Source: Arbacia lixula
Lineage: Eukaryota > Echinodermata > Echinoidea > Arbacioida > Arbaciidae
NCBI GenBank assembly: GCA_963669155.1
Contig: OZ022597.1
Span: 1,207,884 to 1,271,883 of the forward strand
Direction: 5' to 3'
Length of the DNA: 64,000 nucleotides
Part shown: piece by piece, positions 23,551 to 35,316 of the stretch
Position numbering within the stretch: the stretch's first letter is position 1
How the letters are laid out: each line of letters starts with the position of its first letter
Notes under the pieces: model-generated
The model's input: only the letters and a program-made list of their open reading frames with translations
Databases searched by the model: none
What the model was told of the DNA's origin: nothing
Program-made: the position numbers and the translations under genes

Positions 23551-23551
23551 A
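23320..23551. repeat. Poly-C and (GT)n microsatellites (copy A)
   Basis: C-run at about 23322-23352 and GT tract at about 23517-23551. The counterpart in copy B at 46647-46927 has a much shorter C-run and an inserted (GA)n block between GT segments. Confidence 0.9.
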
Positions 23552-24277
23552 CGCGCATACTGTGTGGACATGTATGTATGCATTTTTATGTATATACGTC
23601 TATCCGAGTTTATGTTTATTCTATTGATATTTTTCATAAATATGCGTACTACTGCAAAAACATACATTTTTCCATCAGCAGGATCCCAGCATCACTCACG
23701 CTTACCACGATAAACCATGAAAACAGACTTGGGGAGACAAATTGATTTTACGAGGACTGCGGCAAAGCGCGCGACCTTTTCCTGCACCAACGAAAAGAGG
23801 AAGTAAACGAAGTGGCGCCAATTTTCTAGGCCACATAAGGGCATGCAGCTGCGGGCTTCACGCAGCGTCGCACATACTAAACGTTTAGCCGCATATTCAT
23901 GTGCGCTCAGATCGCGTAGAGCAAGGATAAGAAAAGGCGTACGATATTAGTAGTGTGTACATTATCCTCATCCGATATTGTGTGTATTATCAAGTAGCTG
24001 CGTATAAACATGATTGTGACTAGACATGTGCAGTACACCCCCAGGCTTTCTGATTCGTTTACAATTGTACATTTTTTTGCGTTTACATCAAATGCAGCTT
24101 TATGGAACTGTTCTGCATTAATGGTGACAAAATGGACCACTGACACATGAAAAATAAACTTATAAAGCTTTCTGAGCAGAAATGAACAACGAAAACACAG
24201 GAATATGTCTATTGTTTTAGTCTCCCGCGAGTTCTTAAAGTGATCAAGAATGCGACCCGAATCACGCACATATTATG

Positions 24278-24752
24278 ACTTCGTTAATCAAAGAAAAACA
24301 TCTGTACAGTGGTGGTCATTATCAGAATTTTCTCAAATTTGGTGACAGCGGTAAGGTAACATAAAGGCCCGTATTCCGAAGAAAGGTTTAACTCAATCAG
24401 TGTACCTAACCTGGGCTAAACTGCCCTAATCTGACAAAAGGAAGCAACTAAGTAAATGAGCAAAATGTGTATGTCACTTGCATTGACATCAGTGCAACGC
24501 CACATCATGTTAGATTGAATATCTCGCAGCGAGATGAATATTTCTTGTCCAGATTTTGGCCGTATGTAGGGGATGCAAGGTGCAATCTAAGAATACCAAT
24601 AACCTATATTTGAGTGATTTGTCACTTGCTTCCTTTTGTCAGAGTAGGGCAGTAATGTTAAGGGGTACCAATTAATACAACATGAAACATTATAATTGAT
24701 TCAATATCATCGTGTTTGTCCGCAGAATCATTGTGGCATATGGAGTTGTCCA
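24278..24752. mobile_element. About 475-bp insertion in copy A containing an inverted-repeat pair
   Basis: Copy B lacks this block (junction near 47659-47665). Inside, ACTGCCCTAATCTGACAAAA continuing GGAAGCAA is the inverted repeat of TTGCTTCCTTTTGTCAGAGT continuing AGGGCAGT, about 190 bp apart. Non-coding. Clear target duplications are not visible, so its exact limits and whether it is an insertion in A or a deletion in B are uncertain. Confidence 0.6.
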
Positions 24753-26070
24753 TGCGATTCGACAATTTGATGATTAAAGCGAATAATTGAAGCCCCTCAC
24801 TGTTATGATTGTGTAATAAAAATCAATGATTCCGTGGCAGCATCAGATGATTTATTTTGCGCCACATAAAGTTAGTCTACGTTTAGTACGCGGTTTAAGT
24901 TAAACCAGTGTTGTGAAGATGAACCAGTATATATACTCACAGGAAAGGTTCGGAGCTTTACCTGTTTACCGCGCGATCCCAACAGCTCTCTGCGTCTATT
25001 ATTTTCCGCACAGAGAGCTCTTGACATTTCGAATTCGATAAAAATGTTTTATAGGTACGATCAAAATTCAGTGCAAGGCGAAGAGAGCAAATGCAGATCC
25101 CGCGCGAAAATGTGTCGCGCATATATTTCACTCGGCGTTATTGCAATGCGATCTTGTATTAACATAGTCAATGTAGTAAAAGTCGAAACGCTTTTCCTCG
25201 CAGTACTAATGAAGGCAGTTGGCATTTACTCTGCTTACTGATATGCCTTGGATGATTCTGATAAAGACGCCGCAGGAGTTAGCGGCCGTAATACTAAAGT
25301 GGGCTTATGCTGTCGTGTGTGGCTTTAGTCATAAATCGTCAATACGACGTCCTCAATTAGATCAGATTCATATGGATTTCATGGAAAGGTAACGCCATCA
25401 AATTGCAGTGGAAACACATTGTGACAATTGCTTTATATAAAAGGAGGTAGTAGAGATACCAGGCCAATTGCGTCACAGCATAACAGTTAAAAAAACAGTT
25501 TGAAATATATAAGAGAGTTTTAGAAACATCTAAGAAATGCTGTATACGTACTTCAACTCTGTATACTCCATTGGTGCATTTTCGCCCAAATTATACACAC
25601 GAAACGCATAGAGCAGAAGTCCGTTTGGCACACAAAAATGAAACACAGGCACAACCTAAAATCATACTTCGTCAATGTCCCGTGCACCTTGACGTACTCA
25701 ACAATGTATATAATCGTTTTTGCAGACTTATGGCTGTTAACCCCTTTTAGTACCAACCAGTGTTAGTCCCATGTTGATTACATTAAAGTTAATTGCCTAT
25801 GTGACTTAGAGGGTGAGATAGTGTGAACGTGTATAAAAAAAAAACATGTTATAGTTGGATCGTACTTGTGTACAATCTATCACAGACGAAACACGTAGTA
25901 TGCACGATATAGACAACGATCAGGCACGTGACATAGGCCATGTAGACTATGCAGGTGGTGTTGTATAGAACCGAATCACCTTCTTATCATTCGTCTACTT
26001 TCCTTAGCTCTAAACATAATCCTTTTCTAAATGATCTGCTTTCTTGCAACTCAGCTTTCTTTTATAGGGA

Positions 26071-26390
26071 GTAATAATGTACTGGGAAGACAAAGGCATT
26101 CAAAAGGTGATTGTGAGCAATCTTCTTGCCAATGGCCTTAAATTCATGTGCTGTTCATTTTATTAGCATGATTAATGATTAAAGCACAAATCCTCAAATT
26201 GTTCGGGCCGAACAATTTGGGGATTTCTGATTAAATCACTAATTATTCCAAGTGTGGATCTTATGAGGGCAAATAACTTTCAGCAAATTTCTAAAATGGA
26301 CAGTACATGAATTTAAAACCATTGGCAAGAAGATTGTTCACAATAACCTTTTAAAGGCCTTTTTGTCTTCCCAGTACTTGCCCTTTTACT
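26071..26390. mobile_element. Palindromic MITE (copy A, shortened left arm)
   Basis: An almost continuous inverted repeat centred near the GTTCGGGCCGAAC palindrome (about 26201-26213). The outer ends are GTAATAATGTACTGGGAAGA and the inverted CTTCCCAGTACTTGCCCTTT continuing TAC. Arms of about 150 bp carry only scattered mismatches. The left arm lacks about 49 bp that copy B retains. No coding capacity. Confidence 0.85.
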
Positions 26391-27130
26391 CTTCAGTTAC
26401 CACATGTTCCTTCGTTTACAGCTAATGTACACAAATCCCATAGAGTAGATTGTCGTCTTACAGCCAAGGGGTTAAACCCCCACGTGACTGCGATGCAATT
26501 TCCAGACGTTGTACGCCCAACCCTAATATATCAACATTTGGTGCATGATCAGGCAATGTTCTCCTTTAAGGGAGGAAGTAATCGCGGGCGGGATCTCAAG
26601 ATGAAAGAAACGGTCTGGTGAGTGATATAATCTCTCGCAAGACTGGGCTTAGTTTTGGCTGCCAGCCACTGATGACTAACCTGCATGATTCCTGATGATG
26701 TTCTTGTTTTCAAATGATGTACTGCATACATGATATAAGGCAATTTCAGCTCTCATCAATTTTTCCTTTTACGTAGTTTTATTTTGCTGTTATATAATTC
26801 CGAACTGTGAGCGTGAGTTCATAGTATAACATACCGATAATGAAGACATTGTTACAGGTTCACCAGTGCACTGTTGGATAACAATTACCACTGATGCTAT
26901 TTTTGCTACCAATGTCAATTTCTATGAAAACCTTGAATTTGATTGGCTGTCGAGCTATGTTGTCACCGTAGATACCATTGGTGACAGAGTTACCATTAAT
27001 GTTAAGTGTTATGTAACATGGCCCTAGGCTGGATCTTTGTCGTCGTCCTCTCTCCATCTTTCTCTGCATCTATATTCCCTATTTCCCTGCCATTTTCCTC
27101 TCTGCCACTTGTTACATGTTCCTCTGCAAT

Positions 27131-27602
27131 ACACCGGTTCGTAGTTAGCTCTGGAGCAAGTTTGATCACTATGACCTTTCCCTTTTTCATTAGGATAAGC
27201 AGTTGATTAATATGTCATTTCAAAAGGAGATGTTACGTAATGTGCTTACCCGACATAGCAATTGGCGATATTCAACCTCTAATAAAGGAACCATCTCAAA
27301 ACAGGTGACAAGAATAGTAGGCTACGGTCTGTGAACAATTGGGAAAGCTTCTATTACATTGTTTATTGTAAACTAATTGTTGTCGTTTGGCCTGTTGTCA
27401 AATACCCCGTGATTGAACACCTTGGTGTTCTTTTATAAATTGGATAACAAGCATATTCTAAAATAACTTATTAATGATGATGCTCATCTCAGTGATTTAA
27501 AAACCAACAAGCTGGTTTGGTCACTATGACCTTCATCTGTTCATGCGCAAACTGTATTTACGAACTGGCTTATATGGTTAACACCCCGCACTCGTTATTA
27601 AC
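27131..27602. other. About 470-bp segment present in copy A, replaced by about 22 bp in copy B
   Basis: Copy B joins CTCTGCAATA directly to a short AT-rich filler and then CTCTTCAATCAGC (about 50046-50096). The copy A segment carries a diverged direct repeat (GATCACTATGACCTTTCC near 27163, GGTCACTATGACCTTC near 27517). No open frame of note. Could be an inserted repeat or a deletion with filler DNA in B. Confidence 0.6.
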
Positions 27603-28043
27603 CTCTCTTCAATCAGCTTTGTCGCTGCTTCCTCACTTATCTTCCTTTGTGCCTGACTTTCTTTCTTTATCTCCGTCTCCGTTACAAAGTCATGAAGTAA
27701 ACGCTGAGGTTTGATGTAAATTGTCAAACTAATACATATACCGTATCCACCACATCAAACCCGTGAGAGAAGCCAATATTAACAAACGCGTAACCCAGAG
27801 ACACGAAATCTCACCTGAAATGACGGTGGTGAATCGACTCGTGTTTACATGTTATACCTCTCTGGATTTTATAGCCTCTCTTGGCCCCTTTCACCCATCC
27901 AGAATGCCTACTGACAATCGCACACGCCTGTCGGCAGTCCATTCCAGAATGTTGTTTATATACAATCTGGCAGCTTGAATATTTATTACGTGATGTCAAC
28001 GCGCATCCCCGTCCTCACCCTCTTCCATCCCACCCCTTGGTAC

Positions 28044-28046
<3 letters not shown>

Positions 28047-28113
<67 letters not shown>

Positions 28114-28381
28114 GCACATACACATGCACACACACATGCACACACGCATGTGTACACACACATACACGCACACACATGCACACATACAAACACACATACA
28201 CGCACACACATGCACACACATATGCACACACACATACACTCACACACACACACACCTACACACACACACACACACGCACACACACGCACTAGCGCACACA
28301 CACATACATGCATACACACATACATATTTATCACGTTCTGACAAGGCCCAGTAACCCCCCCCCCCCCCCCCCCCACCCCCT
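28047..28381. repeat. (CT)n, (CA)n and poly-C cluster (copy A)
   Basis: CT tract 28047-28092, interrupted CA tract 28094-28320, C-run 28355-28381. In copy B (50525-50850) the CT tract is absent and the CA tract starts directly. Confidence 0.95.
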
Positions 28382-29623
28382 CCTACTCGAACACACACCA
28401 CTACCTGGTGATATGAGTTTACAGACTTGACGTAATGCTCGTGGAGTCGTGGAGACGGGGAATATATTTAACGCCAGGTCTACGGCACATACATCATCAT
28501 CCGCCAGGTTTAAAGCAGACGAGTTTAAAGGTAATGCACCCAATTCGAAGGCGTACCCAAGTCATAAAATTTAGTACAGCATTACAGGCCCAGTTCGTAA
28601 GATATGAAGCGAAATTCCTAACAATCTCATTCATTATGGTGTATTGATAGTTAGTAGTCCCCAAGAAGGACATTTCGCCCGATTTTGTGAACGTATATTG
28701 CGGTTCGTCTAATTACAAGCAAAACTGTAAAAATGTATGCATGCATTCGTCCATAATTCGTCAAAAATACAAGTCGTTTTATCATGAACTTAATAAAATG
28801 TCTCCGATGACAGCATTGGCAACGAATGAATCTTTATTTTTTTGCAGGTACTAGACTGTACTTAAATCACCGTCTTACAAATCCGCATAAGCATATACAG
28901 GTAGTATCAAACAATATTTTGTGGTTGCGATTTCTCATATTCTGAGAGAAATAATTAGACCTTATCTTCTTCTGGGGTATGAACATAAACTGGTATATAA
29001 TACCTGCAAATGGTATATGCTACCTTAAAAATAAAATGCCAATACCCAACAGATTAAGAATATTGCTAGCGAGTGAGTGGTTACACCTGCAGTCTCCATT
29101 AGTGGTTTTGTGAACGGATGTTCATTAACCCTATTCAAGCCAGGGAAGTGAAGCTCTACGGAATTTGTGTTGTATTACGCATGAACGCACGCACATGCAG
29201 CATACGGAGAGCTAATGTATGTAGAAACGATATACGTATACGAAATACTTCAAATATCTACGTATTCCGATCTACTGCTGATGTGGATATACTATATCAT
29301 CACACATATTTGCTTTATCACCATCCAAATGCTTTAATCAAATCAAGTACCTCTTGACATATTTATATATAATAAGGACTGTGCAGTAATAGCATCGCAT
29401 CAGCGATACAAAGCGGTAGAATATGAAGAGACATCGTGGATCGAGTATACCACTCGAACTAAGCAAAGTATCATCTTCTATTCACCCACTTGATTAAACA
29501 TACATTAAATTGCCTTACCAGTCATAAAATCCAATTGTCTTCCCGATCATAAACGGCTCCTATTAAACGTACGAATGTGGTTGCATTAAACAACTGTCAC
29601 GTGATTGTACAGAACTTTATAGT

Positions 29624-29646
29624 TGGGGGGGGGGGGGGGGGGGGGA
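29624..29646. repeat. Poly-G tract (copy A)
   Basis: G-run of about 20 bases. The copy B counterpart is at about 52099-52118. Confidence 0.9.
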
Positions 29647-29676
29647 CTTGTTTGAGCATATGGTAAAGGAATTTGC

Positions 29677-29945
29677 AGATCTAGGTATATATGTCACACC
29701 TGCTTGTTCATAAGTGACATGTAGTTTCATAGTTAGGTAGTATACACATGTATTAGCTGGTGATATGCACGGCAAACCTCTGTACTTTTCATTCAATTGC
29801 TGCACATTTTACCAGCCATATCCATGATTTTTCCAGTGCCCTTAGTTGGATTAAGGGGTCCAATAGACTGAGGATTATCCCCTTATTTTATTTTTAGCTT
29901 CTTAATAAAATCGATTAAAAGAAGAAAAAAAGATCTAGGTATATA
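29677..29945 (+). mobile_element. A-tailed retro-insertion with 15-bp target duplication, copy A only
   Basis: Insert 29692-29930 (239 bp) lies between two direct copies of AGATCTAGGTATATA (29677-29691 and 29931-29945). Copy B has one copy of that 15-mer and no insert (about 52149-52163). The insert ends with AATAAA (29904-29909) followed by an A-rich tail. Long target duplications with a 3' A-tail and polyadenylation signal are the marks of LINE-type target-primed reverse transcription, so this is a SINE, a 5'-truncated LINE end or a processed transcript fragment. No reading frame identifies the source. Confidence 0.8.
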
Positions 29946-30964
29946 TATATAGACACGAACAAGTTACGGCGATATCGCCATGGTCCGGTCTTGTGAGTAC
30001 CGCGATGTATCTATCATTGCGACGTCGCTCTTATTACAGTCATGACAGTGAAATGTTATACATGATCGTTGTTGTTAAGGTATACTACTGATCCGTGCAG
30101 AGTTTCATGAATTTTCTTTTAAAAAGGACTACCCTGTCTTTAAATGACCTACGCCCATGAAACATGTTGATACGCATGGTTACGAGAACATTCCATTAAC
30201 TGATGAGAAAACACGGTAAAACAACTCGTTGATTGAATACCCCACCCCCCTCCTCACCCACCCTCCCCACACACACATCCATCACATCGCTCCCTCTATT
30301 TTTCTGTTGCTCTGTGCGTATGTCATGTGCACATCGTTCATTCCCAAACGACAAACCAGGATGCACGGTTGACACCACTGACGGTCTGACGGCGTACTCT
30401 GAAATTCCATTAAATAAATCAGGAGCGAGTAGAACAATCCCATTACACTAATGCGTGCGTTATTCATTGTCATTCCGAGTGAAATACGTCGCTTTTAGAG
30501 CTACTGCTTTGAATATGAGGAGAAGGGGGAAAAGCACATGGAAAACACCATAATGAAATATCAGACGTTATTCATAAACTGCGCGTGAATAGCTTCTAGG
30601 AAGAGTCAAACGGATATGAATGTGAACGCGAAGGGAATCAAAGAGCAGATTTTGATCACCACCAGCAGATCGATAACTCCAAATCTGTATCGGATGTAAC
30701 GAGCATGCATGTGTGCGCAGATATAATAAAAATGATCGATTCATCACATCGCTCGCAGAACATATTCTCAGCCGTTCCCCGGAGACGTATTTATCGATGC
30801 TCTCATTTTCCTCACAACACCTGCAGGTGATTCGATTAACGTCGAATCACGTGGTTTTAATGTTCCCATCCGATTTGTTTCCCGCCATCCTCGTGAAAGT
30901 GACGGCCAAAGTAATATTATGCAACGGTTAAATAAACCATTAAGATAATAAATGGTGTAATACA

Positions 30965-31110
30965 TCCGGGTCATCATCAACACAAATGCCATCATTACCA
31001 TCGTCATTATTATCACTATCAACATCGACATCACTACCACCACCACCACAGGCATCATCATCATCGCCATGACCATCACAGCCTTCCTTATCATCATCGC
31101 CATCATTATC
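30965..31110. repeat. Interrupted (ATC/ACC)n trinucleotide tract (copy A)
   Basis: CATCATCATTATCACTAC-type triplets over about 140 bp with many interruptions. The copy B counterpart is at 53118-53262 and has almost the same structure. Confidence 0.85.
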
Positions 31111-31664
31111 CCTTACAAGGTTGACTTAAAATTGATCAAGATGAGAGTCTAAGAAACAGACGCACGTTTTGAAGCAAAACTTTTGTTGAATTGAGTGTGT
31201 GACTCTATGCATATACGTCTCCGGTTTCCACGCTGTTGGGTTTTATAATGCGACCTTAAAAAAGAGATTCTCATACTGACTAGTCCTTTAATATTCTCTT
31301 CTTTTCACAGTCCGTCCCGCAGATGAAATTGAGAAAAATTAGTCTAAAAAAGCCATACCCATTTGATTGAATATTCTGAATACAAAATACCTAACAGCCT
31401 GGATTACAGGCTAACTACTTCATGATCCTGATGTGAGCACTCCCCCCCCCCCCCTCTCCTCACCCCAAGGCAACTGGCTCATCCCTGTTTGTGAATGAGG
31501 ACACCAGGTGAATAAAAGGTGTCCCAGAGAATCCGCGACGCGAAGCACGCCGTGAGATAATTTTAATAAGCTGGAGATCATCCACTTGAGCATTCGTTGG
31601 ATTCCTACTCGCGACACAATAGTAACGGTCCACTGGTGTCGTTGACATCTATCCCATACTGTGC

Positions 31665-32400
31665 ATACGTTAACAGATACCTGCTCTCGATAAAGTCTTA
31701 ATCGTCATTGCTATTTCCACAATAATCATATTATAATGCTATATATTGCTGTTGATTAATACACTTTTCATTTCCACTATGTAATAGTGATGGTTAACTG
31801 GTGGAGTTTACATGTATTATCCTTTATGCAGACAAATACTTACGTGCCTACTCTCGCCAAAGTCTTTACCGACATTGCTGCTATTTCCACAGTATTTATA
31901 TCACGATGGTCTATATTGTCGTTGATTAATACATTCTTCCTTTCCACTATACAATAGTGATGGTTGACTGGTGGAATTGACAGGTATTATCACTTGCCAT
32001 GCATACGCTAACACATACCTGCTGTCGCTAAAGTCTTATCGTTATTGCCATTCCCACAGTAATATCATAATGGTATCAATCACGGTTGGCTAGTGTCGTT
32101 CATATGCATTTTCCCCATATTAACCCTTAGTTTTGCCAGATTAAATGCCGCTCTATGAAATGTGTGCAGATACTGGTGAAAAATACACAATATGGAATAT
32201 AAGAAGTTCACAAATGCACTCTCGCTTATGTCTTTACTGTTATTGTTATTTCCACGGTAGTTCGTCATAGTGGTATTAAGTGCTGTCGACTATAATACCA
32301 TTCCTATCCACTACCATGATAACACGCACAATACCCCCCTGTGTGAACCGATACCGACTGTCGCTAGAGCCCTTACTGCTATTGTTTGTTTATAAAGGAA
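31665..32400. repeat. Degenerate tandem repeat, about 5 units of 140-200 bp (copy A)
   Basis: The string CTGTCGCTAAAGTC or a variant, followed by TTATCGTCATTGCTATTTCC and then TTGATTAATACA, recurs near 31682, 31848, 32018, 32218 and 32353. Units also share TTCCACTATACAATAGTGAT and GGTTGACTGGTGGAATTGAC. Old, diverged array; also present in copy B. Confidence 0.75.
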
Positions 32401-32660
32401 TCATGTTCCCGTGGTTATAATGTCATTTCTGGTTGTTCACTATATATACTCTCCCTGGTTACGTATAATAATTATATATAACGAATACATAATAACGTTA
32501 GCTCAATTAAAATGTCCCAACTCAATTTGTGATATTGTTCCACGTAGAAATCTGCAATGTATACACGCTATGTAATAGTGTTTTTTTAACACTTATATTA
32601 TCGGGCCTTGAAACCCATATTGGCTTACTACATATCTCCATGACAATAGAAGGAGCGTAA

Positions 32661-33102
32661 GCAAATAATCAACGTTGGTAAGGATGATAGTTCGTCTCAT
32701 TGCCTGAAACCAAAAGTCGATTATTTGCTTTATATTCCACATCTGAAACCAACTATCTATACCAAAAATGACAATTTAACGTACAAAAGTAATGTTTACT
32801 TCTCTACCCAACCCCGAGCCACTGCCATGGGAACACGCGTTAGGACGCGCGTTAGGACGCGTTAGTAGGAGCTAGGTCAAGTGATAGTCCGAGTGTAACG
32901 CACTTTCATTTCGCGGGTACTCAAAAATTTTATCACGGGTTATGACTGTGAGGAGCGAAGAGATAAGCGAAACCAAAAAGTACTATCACCTAGAGTGTTA
33001 CAAACTTTTCTTCTCAGGTGATCAGATGGGCAAAACTACGCTTTGTCACGTGATCAACTCTTGACCAATCATACAGCAACATTGTTAGTATGTGGAATAT
33101 AA
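32661..33102. mobile_element. Shorter relative of the 9579-10485 element (copy A)
   Basis: Starts GCAAATAATCAACGTTGG with a contracted fold-back (only the outer arms remain), continues with TATTCCACATCTGAAACCAA and ends ATGTGGAATATAA. It shares the CACCTAGAGTG / CAGGTGATCAGATGGG / CACGTGATCAACTCTTGACC body with the intronic element. The 42-bp direct repeat is single here, and a TTAGGACGCG short repeat is present. Confidence 0.75.
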
Positions 33103-33281
33103 AGAGAAATATCTGGTAAAGAGAGAGTGATAGTCTTTTTTGTCTTGAAATAAATAATAAGTCAAGGCAAAGAAACAAAACGTTCACATTCTTTTTACCA
33201 TATCAAATTGCAAAAAGTGCCGACATGAACAAGATCGGCCCTTCATCTTAATTACAAAAGAACAGGAGAGAACTTCGTGGC

Positions 33282-33307
33282 TCAAAAAAAAAAAAAAAAA
33301 AAAAAAA
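33282..33307. repeat. Poly-A tract (copy A)
   Basis: About 26 A, against about 14 at the copy B counterpart (55472-55485). Confidence 0.9.
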
Positions 33308-33904
33308 GAACACGAGGAAGGGAAATGATTAGGCATTCGACGGCAATACCCAAATCCTCAAAACTGGAGCAGGTGAAATGACGTGATGGGAAAGATTGCG
33401 AATGTGCTATTTCTACCACAATTGGCACACGTGGTAAAAAATCTGGGACACGGCCCAAAATACTGAAAAGGGGGATTTACTTCACCCAGTTATATTGCAT
33501 GACATGCTTTTTCCTATACCGTACGTATGCTAACAACCACACACGTACATCGGTAGCCTAGCATTCAGGCTGTTGGATATTGTCACTTTTCCACTCTTCT
33601 TTTATTCATAGGTGGGGAGGGACTTGTCTACTGCAGTCAGACTCTGTTAATTGCAGTGTTTAGGAATTACAAATAAAAGCCTGAAAGGTAGACTCGGTTG
33701 ATGCAAATCTGTAATCATTATATTTCAGACTACAGTATGTCACGTCTGATTGCAGAAGGACGGTAAAGCGTAAGGCAACGCAGGACTATAGAGAGAGGGT
33801 GATATAGTAAGAAAAAAAAAATAGAGGGAGAACTGAAGAAGGGAGAAACGGTGAAAGAGATACAAAAAAGTGCAAAGGGAGAGGGAAAAACATGCATCCC
33901 AGAA

Positions 33905-33928
33905 AGAAAACGAGACAGAAACAGAGAA

Positions 33929-33979
<51 letters not shown>

Positions 33980-34018
33980 GACAGATAGAGAGAGAGAGAA
34001 AGAGACATACAGACATAT

Positions 34019-34060
<42 letters not shown>

Positions 34061-34072
34061 GGGGGGGGGGGG
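33905..34072. repeat. (GACA)n, (GA)n and poly-G cluster (copy A)
   Basis: GA repeat, GACAGACA tetranucleotide block (33940-33978), GA repeat and G-run. Copy B (56125-56204) lacks the GACA block. Confidence 0.9.
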
Positions 34073-34635
34073 GTGCTAACCAGTGTAAGAAATGAAGACG
34101 GAGAGAGATACGGGGAGTCCAGGAGTCTAAGAATAAAGATAGCTCTCATCTATGCGTGTATATTTGAAACAGACCTAGCATGTAAGACGATAGTTTTATT
34201 ATCGTAGAGCCACATGTCATAACAAGCATGGCAAATGCATCTGCGTCCCCATACTATCTCTAAAAATGCACGCCCGAGGGCTTGTCGGTGTGCCTAATCA
34301 TGTAAAACAGACGAAACGGGCTAATCATTAACTCAAGCAAATATTAAGATAATACATCAAATCCAGATTAGTGTTAATAAACACCGCGTTTAAGTCATCG
34401 TGCAAATACTAATAGCCGAGCTAACCCGGTTAGCCGTCTCAGTTGGACAACGCAATTAATTAGACACTACTGTGACTGCGACTGCGACTGGTAGCTGTTC
34501 TTAACATTACGACGCATGTGCAGTTGCGTCACGTCCACCTGCATGTTACAATAGGCAATGCAGATGCTACGTCACAGTCACAGACAGTCCTGACAATCGA
34601 AAACTCTCTACTGACAAAAGAAACGCTTACGTACA

Positions 34636-34664
34636 CACACACGCGCACCCCCCCCCCCAACACA

Positions 34665-34704
<40 letters not shown>

Positions 34705-34797
34705 CACACACACACACACACACACAAACACACACATACACCTCGTGCCCTCTCACAGAATATCTCTCTCACTCTCTCTCTCTCTCTCTAGCTCTCT
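34636..34797. repeat. Poly-C, (CA)n and (CT)n cluster (copy A)
   Basis: C-run, CA tract 34660-34741, then a short CT tract. Counterpart 56785-56908 in copy B has a shorter CA tract, but the CT tract is the same length in both copies. Confidence 0.9.
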
Positions 34798-35065
34798 TGT
34801 TCTTTTTCTCGCCATCTTTCCCACGGTCTTCAGAAAATTTTCAGAAGATTTGCATAGTAACACAACCCGGCCGCACAACAAGCTAGAGTGCAGAACTGCA
34901 TTATACAAGCTGCTCCGTTTCCATGGCAATGCTAGGTTCACCATCGCGTGCCACCAAGCGACCGAATCCTCGATTAATGTAAATGAATGTCAAAAACGGC
35001 GTTATCGACAAAAATCGACTGCCAAATCAGATGATCAAAGGCGGTTAGAAAGTTAATGTCAGGCC
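34741..35065. other. Identical tract between copies, with RFX-like motif (copy A)
   Basis: About 325 bp that I could not distinguish from 56853-57177, including an 18-base CT microsatellite of equal length; the first difference is near 35070. It contains GTTTCCATGGCAAT (34917-34930), one mismatch from an RFX X-box. A 103-codon plus-strand frame runs through it without splice or domain support. Possible regulatory element or recently shared haplotype block. Confidence 0.5.
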
Positions 35066-35316
35066 ATTTACCCCGGCTCCATATGGCACAGAGGCAACTC
35101 AATATGTTATCATCCTTACGCGCTGTCTCGAAGGAAACATTTTAATATATCATTTCAAAACAAAACTTTATGCTCGTGGTTAACTACGAAGCTTACTCAA
35201 TTCAATTCAATTTAAGGTTTATTAAAAATTATCTTCGCAGCCATGCAGCTGAATTGCGATAATTTACAGGGTAAAAACAAATATAAATACAACATATGAA
35301 ATATGACGAATATCCT

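Noticed and set aside
27881..28376. His/Thr-rich and Cys/Val-rich frames of up to 157 residues
   Set aside because: Products of the CA/GT dinucleotide repeat read on the two strands; no unique sequence or splice signals.
28331..28543. 70-residue minus-strand frame (ALNLADDDVCAVDLALNIFP)
   Set aside because: A 1-base length difference in copy B breaks the frame and there are no splice sites.
31460..31648. 62-residue minus-strand frame (STTPVDRYY start) open in both copies
   Set aside because: Looked protein-like at first, but differences between copies are nearly all non-synonymous.
34745..35056. A 103-residue plus-strand frame with identical protein in both copies
   Set aside because: Identity reflects a stretch of nucleotide identity including non-coding flanks and a CT repeat; the frame begins in the microsatellite and has no domain or splice support. 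Kept only as a low-divergence tract.
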